Of a stretch of 64,000 nt of DNA, positions 11,501-22,926 are shown piece after piece. The stretch is from Rhipicephalus microplus (taxonomy: Eukaryota > Arthropoda > Arachnida > Ixodida > Ixodidae): contig NC_134702.1 in the NCBI RefSeq assembly GCF_043290135.1, positions 195,022,491 to 195,086,490 of the forward strand, in the 5' to 3' direction. Numbering within the stretch: the first letter of the stretch is position 1; the number at the start of each line of letters is the position of its first letter. The translations under genes were made by a program, and so were the position numbers. The notes beneath the pieces are model-generated. The model was not told where the DNA came from and ran no database searches. It worked only from the letters and a program-made list of their open reading frames with translations.

Positions 11501-12181
11501 GTATTCACCGCCTCGCTGGCGGCACGGTGGTTTGAGGCGCCTCGGACCTATGACTCCGGCTACTGCACTTAAGCTGTTGCGCTTCGGGCATATAATTGTG
11601 TTTTTAATCATGTGTGACATCAAGGTGAAATTATTTGCATGTCCTATTTTACACGTATGGTTTTATCTCACCTTGCATGCACTTGTGATACCCATACATA
11701 TTCATCCTCTTTCACGTGTGAATATTTATTTTTACAATCTTTTTGTGCAGCCGTGGGCACACACCATCTCGAAGGCTGTGGCTGTGTGCGCTGGCGTCTG
11801 CAATGCCTGTAATCTATCCCTCTCCTCGAAGTAGCTTCAGAAAGACTGTAAGACATGTGAAGGTAAAGTTATTTGTGTGTCATCTTTTACACGTATGTTT
11901 TTATATCAACTTGCATGTACTTGTCATATGCGTGCATCCTCACCTTCTGTCACGTGTGACTAACTATTTTTACTACCTTGTTATACAGTCATGGGCACAC
12001 AACGTGCAGAAGGCTGCGTGCGCTGTCGTCTGCAATGACTGTCATTTATCGCTTCCGTCGGAGGAGCTTCACAAGGATTGTACAATATGTGACAACAAGG
12101 CTGGACTTGTACGTTTCACCACGAATTCCCTTTAAGAATCAAGAAACTTCATGTGTATAGAGAAAAATAAAAGAGTTGAAT
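11501..12181 (+). other. Tandem duplication of an exon-and-intron-like unit with poly(A) signal
   Basis: Two units 238 bp apart are clearly similar. Each has an intron-like segment of 126 bp: 11625-11750 (GTGAAA to TTTTGTGCAG) and 11863-11988 (GTAAAG to TTATACAG). Each is followed by an exon-like segment (11751-11862 and 11989-12135). In one frame both exons carry the same cysteine pattern, CNAC and KDCKTC in the first and CNDC and KDCTIC in the second, which would suit a small zinc ribbon. In that frame the first copy has a TAG where the second has GAG. A different frame is open through both copies, so coding is not proven. AATAAA at 12166-12171 would suit a terminal exon. It may be a gene fragment or a repeat. 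Confidence 0.4.
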
Positions 12182-14369
12182 GTCGCACTTTTGTCTTTCG
12201 TTATTGCAGTGATTGCGAAAGTAGTGACACACAGGTGACTAAATAAATTTTCCATGTTATTTTCCGCGCCATTTGTTGTTGTTGCGCAGAAAAACAGGCG
12301 AAAAAAGTATTAGGGCTGGTGGAGAATATTTAGAAAAACAATATTTGAACTAGGGATAGAATTTATTCCGATTTGAGTATTTAAGTGGACCAACTGTTCG
12401 TCTGGCGAGGTGCAACTATGAGGAATAACGTTTGCCCGTTTAGGTGTGAATGTAGGGACTAACGGTTGCCCGAAAATGTGTAAATGTGAGGACTAATTGT
12501 TAGTCCTTTGAGATGATTTGTGGGGCTAACGGTTACCCGCTAAGGTGTATATGTGAGAAATAAATGTTAGTCTCTTGAGCTAGTCTCTGCGGACTACCTG
12601 TTAGACACGTTGCCATTAGTCCTTAAGAAGAATCATGGTTGTGGCAACCCCATTAGTCCCCAAAAAGATGAATCCCACAATCTTTCGCCTTAGAATGTTT
12701 TTGCTTGCACTTTAGAGCTAAAGCTCAGAGGTAATACATGGGTGTACGTATTATTCGCTGAAACACTCAACGGCACCTAAACTTGCTGGATGGATTTCGT
12801 GCCGACTGGCTATGCCCCGCGATCGCCAATGACAGCGCAGCTCTGGTCGACTAGCTCGCCCTACACCATCTCCCTATGCCGACAAAAGCTCTCGCTGAGT
12901 GGTGCTTTGTCCTCGGACTCCTGTGACCGTGTCCATCTTTCCTATCTTCTCGTTATTTCCGTATGTGATCTCTCTGCCTATGCGTCTCTCTCTATCTCTA
13001 TATCTTTAATTCGCTCCTATCCTTTTAATTCCTCCTTACCCCATCTATCGTGAGCTACTTTTGAGGTGTCCTCTCCCTGAGAGACGGTTACGGGACCCAC
13101 TTTTATCTTCTTTTCATTGATTTAGGGATCACTTCCAATAGCACCTTCATGCAGTTGACGGCTTTGTTATCAGAGGTCACCATGTGAACATGACACCTTT
13201 GTGCAAATATCAGCGTGTACCCTCAATCAAGGTTCGGCATTCGATCATGTACTTGGAGCGCCCTCACTAGTTTTCTCGGTTCGCTACAGTGCAGTGATAA
13301 GATTATCGTTTTTCCATGACGGCAGCTGCCCCCTTCCCGTACTTTGTGGTAGTGTATGCCTCGCAACGCGTGGTGTACAGCACTTCTATTGTTGTTGTTT
13401 GGTTGTCTCTACAATCGCGAAGCATGGCAATGACGGTCAGAAAGATTCGCTGCCTTCAAATAAAATGCTTCTGCTTCTGGAACTACAGCGGCGATTAGAC
13501 GTCGTACGACCCAGTGTCTAGTTACAGTGGTGGGAAGACGTGCGGATAATGAGGCTCACAAAACAACGAACAGCCTAAATTGTAAGACACCCAAGTGGCA
13601 GCCATTTTGCTGTAATAAGTACACTATAGTACAGCTGTCACTCTACACACCTACACGAACGCGGTCGGCAGCCTTACTCGCTGCAGCTGTAGGCGTCCAT
13701 GTCCTGGTACGTGTCGTTACGGGCCATAAAAAGCGGGAACGCTGATGAAGCATTTGAATTACAGGCGCGCGTCATATGATTTCCTCCGCCTACTCAGGTG
13801 CGGCACGAGTGCCTCCCCAATTTGCCACACCCTATACTTGGAATACATATGTGTACGAGCTACGGAGCTATCTCACTTCTCGAATTATAGTCCTACTACT
13901 CATTACTGCACCGGTTACCGCTTCGGTGAATCTTTGGGTAGGGTGGTGTGACGCACATGAGCCCGGCACTTGCAAAAGTGCAGCCCTACTTAACAGCATT
14001 TCCTTCTTTCTCTCCACTCTTTCGCTCTCTCTCTTTCCACAAAGCCAACTTGTAAACACGCGTCTGGCCTGAGTCAGCGTTGGGTCCCCGAATTCTCAGG
14101 TTTTGTTGCCGTGATCAACCTATAGACCTTTTTTTTAGTGGACCCGCGCCTCATTGTCAACGAAGTCTACGTGACGATGCGTCACTGTGATAACGTTAGA
14201 TGCCCTTAACACTTACTCAACGCAGTGGACGTTTCGTGTTCCGCGTTTTAAAGAACATTTCTGAAGCACCTATACACAGAGATGCTCGTCTCCTTGCCCA
14301 CACCTCTGAAAATTCGCTGTCATCACAAGGCAGTATTTATTAGTAGGAGGCTCCTTCTGGCAGGTATTA
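12182..14369. other. Gene-less stretch
   Basis: No recognised gene. The part at 12785-13150 is pyrimidine-rich and could be the 3' UTR of a LINE, but no coding remains lie beside it. ORFs here look like chance. Confidence 0.4.
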
Positions 14370-14605
14370 TCCACCACGGTGGCGTTGTTGCTATCGCGCT
14401 CGGCTACTGACCCGAAGGTCACGTAGTCGATTCCCAGCCATGGCGGCCACGTCTTCGATTGAGGCGAAAATCGTTGAGGTCCGTCTATGCAGAGCTTTAG
14501 ATGCGCGTAAACGAACCTCAGGTGGTGGAAATGTCTTGAGGCATCCCCAACGACGTCCATCGAGTTCATATCATTGTTTTGTGATGTTAAACCTTAATAT
14601 AATGT
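14370..14605 (+). repeat. tRNA-derived SINE (Ruka-like), nearly full length
   Basis: The head reads CCACCACGGTGGCGTTGTTG, then GCGCTCGGCTACTGACCCGAAGG (anticodon-arm region) and a B box-like AGTCGATTCCCAG. The body has GATTGAGGCGAAAATC, GAACCTCAGGTGGTGGAAAT and GTGATGTTAAACCTTAA. The A and B boxes are degraded. It was probably mobilised by LINE machinery in trans. Confidence 0.75.
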
Positions 14606-14827
14606 CATCTGGAGCAGTTTGTTTCAAAAAGGAACTTGGTCAACTCACAGGACGCGTGGTAGATTTCTTTGCGATGCATCTAGAAAAAAAATGGGCAGAT
14701 CACACGCACAATGGGAATCGATGATATGCGAAGCACGAATGAGAAATGTTGATATACTACTTCGAAATCAGCACAACGTTACGAGGTGAAAGTAAATGAT
14801 GCAATACATGACTTCTGTGTCATGATT

Positions 14828-15306
14828 AGAGAGTTTTAGTACTGCGTACGCTGCGTACGTGGCGGCGTTGCGTACGTAAGGACGCCACGTTTTGCGTAGT
14901 GCGCATGCGCAGACCGCAACGTGCACGTATCGCGTTACGTACGCAGCCGCTACTTACGCACGCATGAGATGCGTGCGTGCGTACGTATGAGCTGATCGCG
15001 CCGCTCTCGAACAGGTTCGCGACACTGCGAGACTTCGTTTTGCAAAATGGCGGTATCGAAGGCAAGCACCGACCGGCTCTGTGGCTTAAAATATGGCCAT
15101 AATCTGGCTGTACCACTTGGATTGGCTCACATTGGCTGTCAACAACACGTGCTTCTTTTGATGCCAGATGGCGCAACACGCTTCACGCTCGTTACGTACG
15201 CGGGTACTACGGCGTACTAAAAGCCGATTAGTGGCAAACGACGCCACGTAACGCAAGACGCTTGCATGATGCGTACGTAGCTCCATTCCGCAAAACTAAC
15301 ACTCTT
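14828..15306. mobile_element. MITE-like element with terminal inverted repeats, rich in CGTACG
   Basis: The left end GAGAGTTTTAGTACTGCG and the reverse complement of the right end, GAGTGTTAGTTTTGCGG, are imperfect inverted repeats. The interior of about 440 bp is non-coding and contains many TACGTACG/GCGTACG motifs on both sides, which can pair. Flanks are GATTA on the left and TTTATTA on the right, so a TTA-type target duplication is possible but not clean. No transposase is present. Confidence 0.45.
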
Positions 15307-16440
15307 TATTATCATGCTCGGATGTGTCGTCTACCTTCGTCATCTATTAACGTTACGTAATACCAAAGTTGGTATATGTGGAGCTAGCAAAACGGCCGCG
15401 AGCGCATCATGAAGAGCGCGATATACTCCAACGTAGTGTTGACGCGCGCGCACAATAGGCACAGCGACGCAACGTTAGCAAAACGCAAGCACTCGGTAGT
15501 CGGACGCCGGGCGTGACCAGCGTCTGTCCGCACGGCCCAACGGCAATCGGCGCGAAATTCAGCATGCTGCATTTCGCGCCGATGCGTTACCCAGACAGCA
15601 CTGCGTCCTCTTTTTTTTCGCGACGGAGGGACGCTGGACGCGCTGAAACGCACACGCGTCAAATCAACGCAGATCGCCGCGTGCCTGCAAGTATATCGCA
15701 TGATCGGCGCCTGACGTGGCAACGCCGGCGCACACGCACACCACGTCACGACGAGATATATTGGCGTCTTGACTATGGCATGTAGTCATGTTCTCACAAG
15801 ACACGCATTTCATGATTATTTTGTTTGCTTCAGTCACACAACTTCGTCATCCATTTGCGTCACGTAATATGAAATTTGACATATGCAAAGCTAGCGAAAC
15901 GGCCGTGAGCGAATCACCAGTGTGACATGTAGTCATGTTGTTACATGACACACATGTCGTGATTATCGTGTCTAGATGTGTCATTTACCTATGTCGTCCA
16001 TTCGCGTAGCGTAATACCGAGATTGGTACATGTGAAGCTAGCAAAAATGGCCGTGAGCACATCATCAATTTTGGCATGTCGTCATGTTGTGACATGACAC
16101 GCATGTCATTATTATAACGTTTGGATGTGTCATTTATCTATGTCGTCCGTTCGCGTAGCGTGATTGATACCAAGTTTGATACATGTGAAGCTAGCGAAAC
16201 AGCCGTGAGCACATAATGAGCGTAGCATGTAGTCATGTTGTCACATGACACGCATCTCATGTTATCATGTTTGCACCAGTCACATAACTTCATCATTCAT
16301 TCACGTACCGTAATACCGATTTCGGTATATGTGGCGCTAGCGAAACGGCCATGAGCGCATCATGAGCGTGGCTTGTTGTCCTGTTGTTACAAGACACGCA
16401 TGTCATGATTTTTATAATAGGGTCTGTCGCTTGTGTTCTT
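15307..16440 (+). repeat. Satellite array 1, unit 146-153 bp
   Basis: The landmark GCTAGC followed by AAACGGCC recurs at 15383, 15890, 16037, 16190 and 16336, so adjacent units are 147, 153 and 146 bp apart. The gap of 507 bp between the first two is one unit plus an embedded GC-rich block. Each unit also carries CATGACACGCATGTCAT and a TACC...GGTA pair. A matching array in opposite orientation lies at 51114-52100. Confidence 0.85.
15384..15780 (+). repeat. GC-rich hairpin block inside satellite array 1
   Basis: The block lies between satellite units and is homologous to 51490-51865 on the other strand. Shared flanks are GCGTGACCAGCGTC on one side and GACGGAGGGACGCTGGACGCGCTG (written here with small differences in copy 2) on the other. 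The centre differs between copies but is a hairpin in both. Here it is a 38-bp near-perfect palindrome at 15546-15583 with one mismatched pair. Long ORFs over the block are CpG-driven shadows. Confidence 0.7.
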
Positions 16441-16477
16441 CATGCAATCATTCCCCACCATACCAGATTTAGGGGCG

Positions 16478-16865
16478 AAACAAAGGGAAGTTTATTGCAC
16501 TTCTGACAAGTAATCAAATACATAATTCTTCTCCGACACTTATCACGGACACACGCGGTAAAGACACCGATGAACAGCAAAAAAAACGTTTAGACTGTAC
16601 ACTACAACAGAGGCGTGATCATTCGAACACTCGTTATACAAAGACTATAAGAGCGCTGTACGGCCCGCGCGCAAAAGAGCCCGTTTCCGTTTTAAAAAAG
16701 GGGGCGATAATGGTCACCGCTGTTAGGGCTCCAGAGAACTAAGGGGTTAATCCGTACAGAGAACAGATTCGAGATACATCATTATACAATTGACAGGAGG
16801 GGTTGGGCATCGGCACTTTCCGTTTGCCGGTCAGGACACAGTGGTACGCAGTGGCTGGCGTGCGC
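16478..16865 (-). other. 3' UTR and 3' end of the LINE
   Basis: Non-coding 3' end with AATAAA on the minus strand at 16490-16496, ending close to TTTGTTTCGCCCCTAAATC (minus strand), where the satellite-related flank begins. I see no long A-tail, so the exact end is uncertain. Confidence 0.5.
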
Positions 16866-18101
16866 TTAAAAAGGGGTTATCGGCAGGTGTAACTTGCCTT
16901 TTTGCAGGAGAAAAAACCTCGTATGCCAGCGGCGGTGAAACTTTTCCTCGCCGCTGGCTTCAAGTTGGTCTGAGAGGTGCCGCCACACCAAGTGGCGGAT
17001 ACGAGCTACGGTCGGGAATGCCGCTCTGACCGGAGAGCGGCTAACCTCAGCGAAGCACCGTCGCTTCCAGACCACGAATATGGTGCAGATGGCCACTAAC
17101 TTTGCAAAGGCGCCTTTGTTTCTGTTCAGGGCTGAGGGAGGACGCATTTTAAAATTCCTCGCAGTCAGGCGCCAAACCGGTTTCACCGCTGGGCACTCAA
17201 ATAAGGCATGCGCCAGGGTCTCATCCGCGCGGCAATCGGGACAGCGGGGTGTAGGCGTGATGCCAAGCTTGTGGAGGCGCTGGCGGGTTGGGAGGACGTT
17301 CCAGTTTTTCCTTCATGCGAAGTCTTGGGCGGACGAAGGGATGGCACGCCCATCTGTTTTGCTTTTCCTCTTCCAGTTCCGCGACCGTCGTCTCTCCTCG
17401 GGGGTTATTTGGTTGCTGGCAATTTCTTCCACAATGCGAGCAGGGGGGTCTCATCTACGTCGCACGTAGGGGCCTCCTTTTCAAGCATGCGCATGGTGTT
17501 TGCGGCTGCCTTATAGAACGCGGAGGGAGTCTCAGCGAGTGGGGCGAGCGGCCGGTCGGCATTCAGGAACGATGAGTTTGTACTGCACCAGTAACGCATT
17601 AAGGGCCTCCCCACGTAATCAGGTGTGCGAAACAAGGCCCTTGCGGTCTTCAAGGCAAGCACTTTGCTCGCCGTCAGGACATGCGTGAGCCCGAGGCCGC
17701 CCTTCGAAGCTGGGAGTTGCAGGAGGGTTCGACGTAAGGGCGCGGGTTTGCCGTCCCACTGGTAGGCACCGATCATACTTGTCAATTGCGTCGCAGTCTT
17801 GGTAGGCATCACTCTTATTCGGCTTACATAAAAGGGAAAGGCGCAGATGGTTGTCATTGCGGCTATGGCCCTCTCATGAAGCGTGAGATCCTTCGGTTGG
17901 AGGCGTGCTATTGCATCCTGTGCCCGCTCGAGCGCTCGTTGCCAGGTTAGGTCGGCGACGCTACCGCAGCAAAAGTATATGCCGAGCACCTTCACGGCGT
18001 CGACCCTTTCTAACTCTCTCAGAGCGCCGTGAGGGAATGTTCCAAATGGTAAGGCCTTGCTCTTCCTCATGTTCAAGGCCGCGCCTGAGACGTCAGCATA
18101 G
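16866..18101 (-). pseudogene. LINE reverse transcriptase C-terminus with zinc finger
   Basis: This continues the RT interrupted at 24791. The first codons after the breakpoint give ADVSGAALNM, the expected segment after the YADD palm, then VKVLGIYF, SRIRVMPTKT and SKGGLGLTHVLTASK. A frameshift near 17405-17290 leads into the C-terminal finger: LPTRQRLHKLGI, CPDCRADETLAHALFEC (CxxC, His, Cys) near 17200-17250, and a tail ending PVWRLTARNFKM onward. The ORF that starts at 18223 runs into LTR sequence; true host codons start at 18101. The zinc finger is typical of LINE ORF2 C-termini. Confidence 0.8.
18098..18101. repeat. Target-site duplication ATAG, left copy
   Basis: ATAG lies immediately left of the LTR that starts TGTAGCG and again immediately right of the other LTR at 24791-24794. 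A 4-bp duplication is normal for Ty3/gypsy integration. Confidence 0.8.
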
Positions 18102-18876
18102 TGTAGCGAAACGTCGGTGTTGTTCAAGTTAGGCGCATCGGACGACCAGGGAGACGAATAAGTGTGGGTGAAACTCCGCGGAGGCAATCGATGAGAAGTC
18201 AACACGATGATTTCGGGGAGCACTCATTGGGGGTTTATTTAACTAACGCAACTTCAATTTACAAAATGCACTAGGTCACAAAGACAAAACATAGAAAATG
18301 GTGGCATACCCCTCGGCCTGTGTGGCTGGTCTCCGGTAGTGAGATCCGCTGTTTACCCCGACTCCGCTCACCTCAAAAAGAGCCCCAGTCACTGCTTAGG
18401 TAGGGTTTTTCTTAGCGTCCCCGGTGGCACGGACCAACCGGGCAAGCCGAGGATAATCAAATCAACATGTGGTTGCCTGCAGCCCGTCTGCGACAACACT
18501 GTGGCAGCTTCTGATACGGGCGCGTTCTTTGAAACGGCCTTGACGCGCTAACGACTGCTCAAATTTAGGTGCCCTTTGTCCCCGGAGGACCGAAGCGGCG
18601 GCTCGTTCGTTTGAAGCGAGGGGGATTAGTGGTTAGAAGAAGGAGAAAGGCACTCAATTTCTGCGGTCTGGTCCAAAGCACGGCGCGGTGCCTTCCTTGG
18701 CGCCAAGCGCACAGAGACCAGCCAGACGCAGCCCTTTCTGTTCACTCCTTCTTCCTCAAGGCGCGCTCCCCGAGACAAGTTAAACGGCGCCACTAACAAG
18801 GGCGTCTGACAAAGAACAATCTCCAGCTACAGCTGAAAAAGAACAAGGTTTTCCGCGAAACATTGCTCTCGCGACA
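18102..18876 (-). repeat. 3' LTR of the gypsy element
   Basis: Starts TGTAGCGAAACG and ends CTCTCGCGACA on the plus strand, 775 bp, matching 24020-24790 over its whole length. AATAAA on the minus strand lies near 18235 (plus strand TTTATTTAA), a plausible poly(A) signal. Confidence 0.92.
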
Positions 18877-18887
18877 CCTCCCCCCTA
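18877..18887 (-). promoter_or_regulatory. Polypurine tract of the gypsy element
   Basis: On the minus strand TAGGGGGGAGG abuts the 3' LTR. It is the expected primer for plus-strand DNA synthesis. Confidence 0.8.
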
Positions 18888-19095
18888 CGAAAAAGAGTGT
18901 CCGACTCGTTTTATCTGTAAAACACGACAAGAAATAGACTAAATATACAAAAAGGTTTTGCATTCAACAAGTGTGTGAGATGCTTATTTAAAGACACTTA
19001 TGCATGTGTATAAAAGGTGAGAGGCTTTAAAAAATTACATAAAAACAACAGATGAAAAAACAAAACAAAACCATTGGGCACAGAAATATATAGGT

Positions 19096-20945
19096 TCACT
19101 CGTCGGTACTGCAATACAACACAGTGTCCGTTTCGTAAGCACGGACATTCCGTTGTGTGTTGTTATTACTTGAAAATGTCTTCCAGTCAGAGTAAAGTTC
19201 AGTGTCCGTGTTGTAGCTTTCGCACTGCTGTACTGGAACACTGGTCTGTGTCCCGCGCACACAATGTTGCAAACGGAGTTCTTGACCCACTCGCGAACCG
19301 CACTCGCGCACATCACCATTGGAGCCGCACTCGCGCACATGACTTTGATAGAATCCCTGTTCATCACTCGTTGCGCTGTTTCCGCGCACAACACTTCGAT
19401 GCAATCCGTTGTCATCTCTCCTGGCACTGCCCTCGCGCACATCACCACCGAGATCGCGCACCTGATGATTATCATCAGACTCATCGTCCGCGTCGTCGGC
19501 ATCGGAGCCCAATCGAACGTGGCAGGGCTTTAAACGCGCCACATTCACAACGTCACGTTTTTTCCCAGTTTGGTCTACCACCTCCCAGTTGTTCTCGGCT
19601 ACCCGGCGCAGAAGACGGAAAGGTCCGTGATATTTGTGAAGAAGCTTCGTCGTCTTTCCTTTCGCCCGGGAGGGAGTCCACAAGTACACCAAGTCGCCCT
19701 GATGATAAACAACACTTCGTCGCCTAGCATCATAGCTGCGCTTGTTCTTCTCCTGCTGACGCTTCTCCCGTTCATTTACTATTTTTCGAGCCTGCCACAG
19801 CCTGGGGGCCACTTTCATTGCATCCAGGGTGTAGTCGAATCCGCGTTGCGCGCCCGACCCTACATCCACCGGTAGTGTCGGTTCATGTCCGTGAAGAAGA
19901 AAGAAGGGAGTGAATCCAGTCGTCTCGTGGGTTTGAGAATTGTATGCAAAAAGAACGTACGGTAGGAATTCATCCCAGTCGCGGTAGTGTGAGGAAATGT
20001 ACATGCTGAGCATGTCAGCCAACGGGCGGTTAAAACGCTTGCACAAGCCGTTGGCCTGTGGGTGGTATGCTGTTGTGGTGGCATGCTCGCTACCCACGAG
20101 CCGGTATATTTCTTCGGTCAAGTTGGCGACAAAGTGCTGCCCACGATCGCTTATTACTTTCTCCGGGGCACCATGACGTAGGACGATTTTTCGACGAAAG
20201 CTCTTGCTGCTTCTGCGGCAGTGGCCGCTGGACACGCGACAGCCTCGACCCATTTCGTATGGTAGTCGGTAATCACGACGATGTAGCGGTTCCCTGCTTT
20301 GGATTTAGTGAAAGGCCTAATGAAGTCCATGCCCACCTGCTGAAAAGGTCGACCTGCAGGTGGGATCGGTTGGAGGAAACCGACCGGCCTCCCCGGTGGT
20401 TGCTTTCGTGTCTGGCAGTCGAGGCAGGAGAGAACGTACTTGCTTACGTACGAGAACATCTTCAGCCAGAAATATCGGCAACGAACTTTCTCCCATGTGG
20501 GCTTGACACCTAAGTGGCCTGCCGTGGTGGCGTCATGGCAGTACCTTAAAATCTCAGATCTCAAGCACTTGGGGCCAACGAGCGCCGCACGATCCTCCTG
20601 AAACACTTTCGCCCTTCGATACAGTACACCGTCGATCAACTGAAAGCTCCGTGCCGTTCTTTTAGTTTTCCTGACAACGGGTGCATCCGGGTGCTCGAGG
20701 TGCTGCATAATTTCTTTCAACCATGGGTCTGCCCTCTGTTTTTTTCCAACATCCACCTGATCTAGAACCAGCAACGGGAAGGGGTTTTCTTCGCTTACAG
20801 GCGCGGATCCTGAGGAAGGCGGGAAAGCGTGTCGGCATTTCCATTCTTGAGGCCAGGGCGGTGTCGCAACGTTATGTCGAATTCCTGAAGCAATAGAGAC
20901 CATCGCATAAAACGACCGTTCGGATTCCTTACTTTCATTAGCCAA
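19096..20945 (-). pseudogene. Gypsy integrase
   Basis: Two overlapping minus frames (20945-20154 and 20253-19096) together give an integrase. It has the N-terminal HHCC finger (CHDATTAGHLG then CLDCQTRK), the core with VGMDFIRPF (first Asp) and VISDRGQHF (second Asp), and a C-terminal GPY/F-like YHGPFRLLRRV followed by an acidic, low-complexity tail of about 160 residues. The catalytic Glu, expected in NGLVERFNR, is Lys here (NGLCKRFNR). The enzyme would join viral-type cDNA to the chromosome. The frameshift near 20200 and the lost Glu make it inactive. Confidence 0.88.
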
Positions 20946-21300
20946 ACTAGGCTGGCTTGGTCAGTCACGACCGTGAACTTACGCCAAAGACGTATGGCCG
21001 AAACTGTCCGCAGGCGTACACAACTGCGAGGCATTCTTTCTCAGTTGTACTGTAGTTCATTTCAGCCTTGTTAAGGTGGCGGCAGGCATAGGCGACGACT
21101 CTTTCTTGAGTTCCAATTTTCTGTACAAGCACGGCGCCAATGCCGTAATCACAGGCATCAGTGTGCACCTCTATCGACTTTCCCGGCTCAAACTGACGCA
21201 GAATTGGGGCTGCGATTAGCTTCTCATTGAGGGATTGCATGGCCACTTTGCATGCCGCATCCCAGACGAAAGGAACATCCTTTTTGGTTAAGTTGGTCAG
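20795..21300 (-). pseudogene. Gypsy RNase H domain
   Basis: RNase H blocks follow RT: EVHTDACDYGIGAVL (first Asp), TEKECLAVVYAC (Glu), then, after a frameshift near 21000, VVTDQASLVWLM (Asp) and the end motif ADTLSRLP. In the family this domain removes RNA from the RNA:DNA hybrid. Catalytic residues seem present but the frame is broken. Confidence 0.85.
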
Positions 21301-22654
21301 AGGTCGAGAAATACGAGAGAAATATTTGATGAATCGCCGATAGTAGTTACAGATTCCGAGAAAGCTCTGTACACCTTTCTTGTTTCGTGGCTTGGAGAAT
21401 TTTTCCATCGCTGCTACTTTGTCTGGGTCCGGCCGGATGCTTTCACCTGTGAGAATGTGTCCAAGATATTTGATCTCCTGGTGGACGAAGCTGCCTTTAT
21501 CGGACTTCAGTCGTAAGTTTGCCGCGTCCAAAGCTGAAAACACACTTTCCAAGTCTCGCAAATGAGATGCCATAGTCTTCGAGAAAATAACGATGTCGTC
21601 TAAGTAGGCCAAACAAACTCTTCAGAGAAGACCACTGAGGACTTTGTTAATCATTCTCTGGAATGTCTCAGGGGCGTTGCACAGGCCGAAAGGGACAACA
21701 TTAAATTCGTACAGGCCGGGTCCACAGGCAAATGCTGTCTTTTGCTTATCTTCCTCCTTGATGCCCACTTGCCAGTAGCCTGATGTTAGATAAAGTGTGG
21801 TGAAGTATTTTGACACCTGTCGCACGTCGAGAATGTCATGAATTCGTGGCAGTGGGTGCACATCTTTTTTAAGGAACCTCATTGACTCTGCGGAAATCGA
21901 CGCAGAAACGCCAAGTCCCATTTGGCTTCTCCACGAGGACGACAGGTGATGACCAAGGACTGTGAGACCCATCGCGCAGCATTTCTTCTACTTGTTGCTC
22001 AATCTGGTGTCTTTCAAAAGGGGAATGACGATATGGGTGCTGATGAATTGGTCGAGAATCGCCTGTGTCGATCACATGTTCAGCGACATGAGTCTGCCGG
22101 ATGGGGTTGTCACTGCTAGTAAATAGATGGTGGTACTTCTTAATGAGCGACAGCAGCTCATCCCGTTCAGATGGCTGTAGGTGATCCCCAGTCTCTATGT
22201 AAAACTCTTGAGGCACTCGATCGTTCTCGGGGGCCGTGATTGCCAGCTGTGCGTCATGAATAGATGAAGCCCATCCAAGCTTTGTTCCACTGAGTAGGTT
22301 TACTGGCGACATGGTAGGATTAGCTATGCGAATGAGGCCTCTCCCATGCACGATCCTCGTTATTGTGCGTGCAACCTGAAGTCCGTTTCTGAGAGTGCTG
22401 TTTGGTTCGACGAGGTGAATTCCGTCCCTTGCGACCTTGACTTCAATAGCGACTTTTGTGCGAGGTTCAATGCGAATTTGCTCGTGGCACCGCACTGTAA
22501 GTACATCATTATGTTCGGTGGCACTTGAGTCTATACGCAGTCGGAAAATTTCACCGTTTAGTTGCAGCTCTTTTTTGGAGAAATCAATGAGAAGCCGGGC
22601 TGCTCGACAAAAAGGAAGACCACCGAGTAGCTCGTACGGGCAATCCTTGACCAC
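21301..22654 (-). pseudogene. Gypsy reverse transcriptase
   Basis: Three frames are needed. The first (22654-21869) starts with the protease-RT linker and holds PYRHSPFERHQIEQQV and SSPVVLVEKPNGTWRFCVD. The second (to 21622) has KKDVHPLPRIHDILD, LYLTSGYWQV and VPFGLCNAPETFQRM. The third starts AYLDDIVIFSKT. The palm motif A, normally LDLTSGYWQV, has Tyr for the metal-binding Asp, while the YLDD motif is kept. A stop separates the second and third frames. The copy cannot be active. Confidence 0.9.
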
Positions 22655-22926
22655 TAAAAACGTCTCGTGAAATTTGGTGGTGCCAAATTAGAGTTTTATT
22701 TCAGCTTCACCATTGGGGGTGAGCAAGCCTCCGCCATTTCCTCGGATGAATATGTCTTTTCTCGATTTGAATGAAGCACATATTTTGTTAGCTAACTCTT
22801 CCGAGATGACATTTACGGACGAGCCGGTGTCAATTACAAGTTTTGTTTCTGTACCGTTGGCTGGTGTGGGGACTGCGAGAAGCTGACCTTCCGACAATAT
22901 GCCGATGGGGCGGCTGGGCTGGCCCC
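22655..22926 (-). pseudogene. Gypsy aspartic protease
   Basis: The open part (22897-22688) carries LVIDTGSSVNVIS, the retropepsin active site DTGS. Its C-terminal part continues in the next frame at 22654 with the substrate-flap and ILG-like region (CPYELLGGLPF). It lies between the gag CCHC knuckle and RT, as expected for gypsy. The protease would cut the Gag-Pol precursor. Confidence 0.82.

Noticed and set aside
10400..11560. CpG-rich promoter of a host gene
   Set aside because: No TATA/Inr, no convincing first exon and no conserved ORF downstream except the uncertain unit at 11501-12181.
18877..19095. env gene in the gypsy element
   Set aside because: Only about 220 bp separate integrase and LTR, without a suitable ORF.
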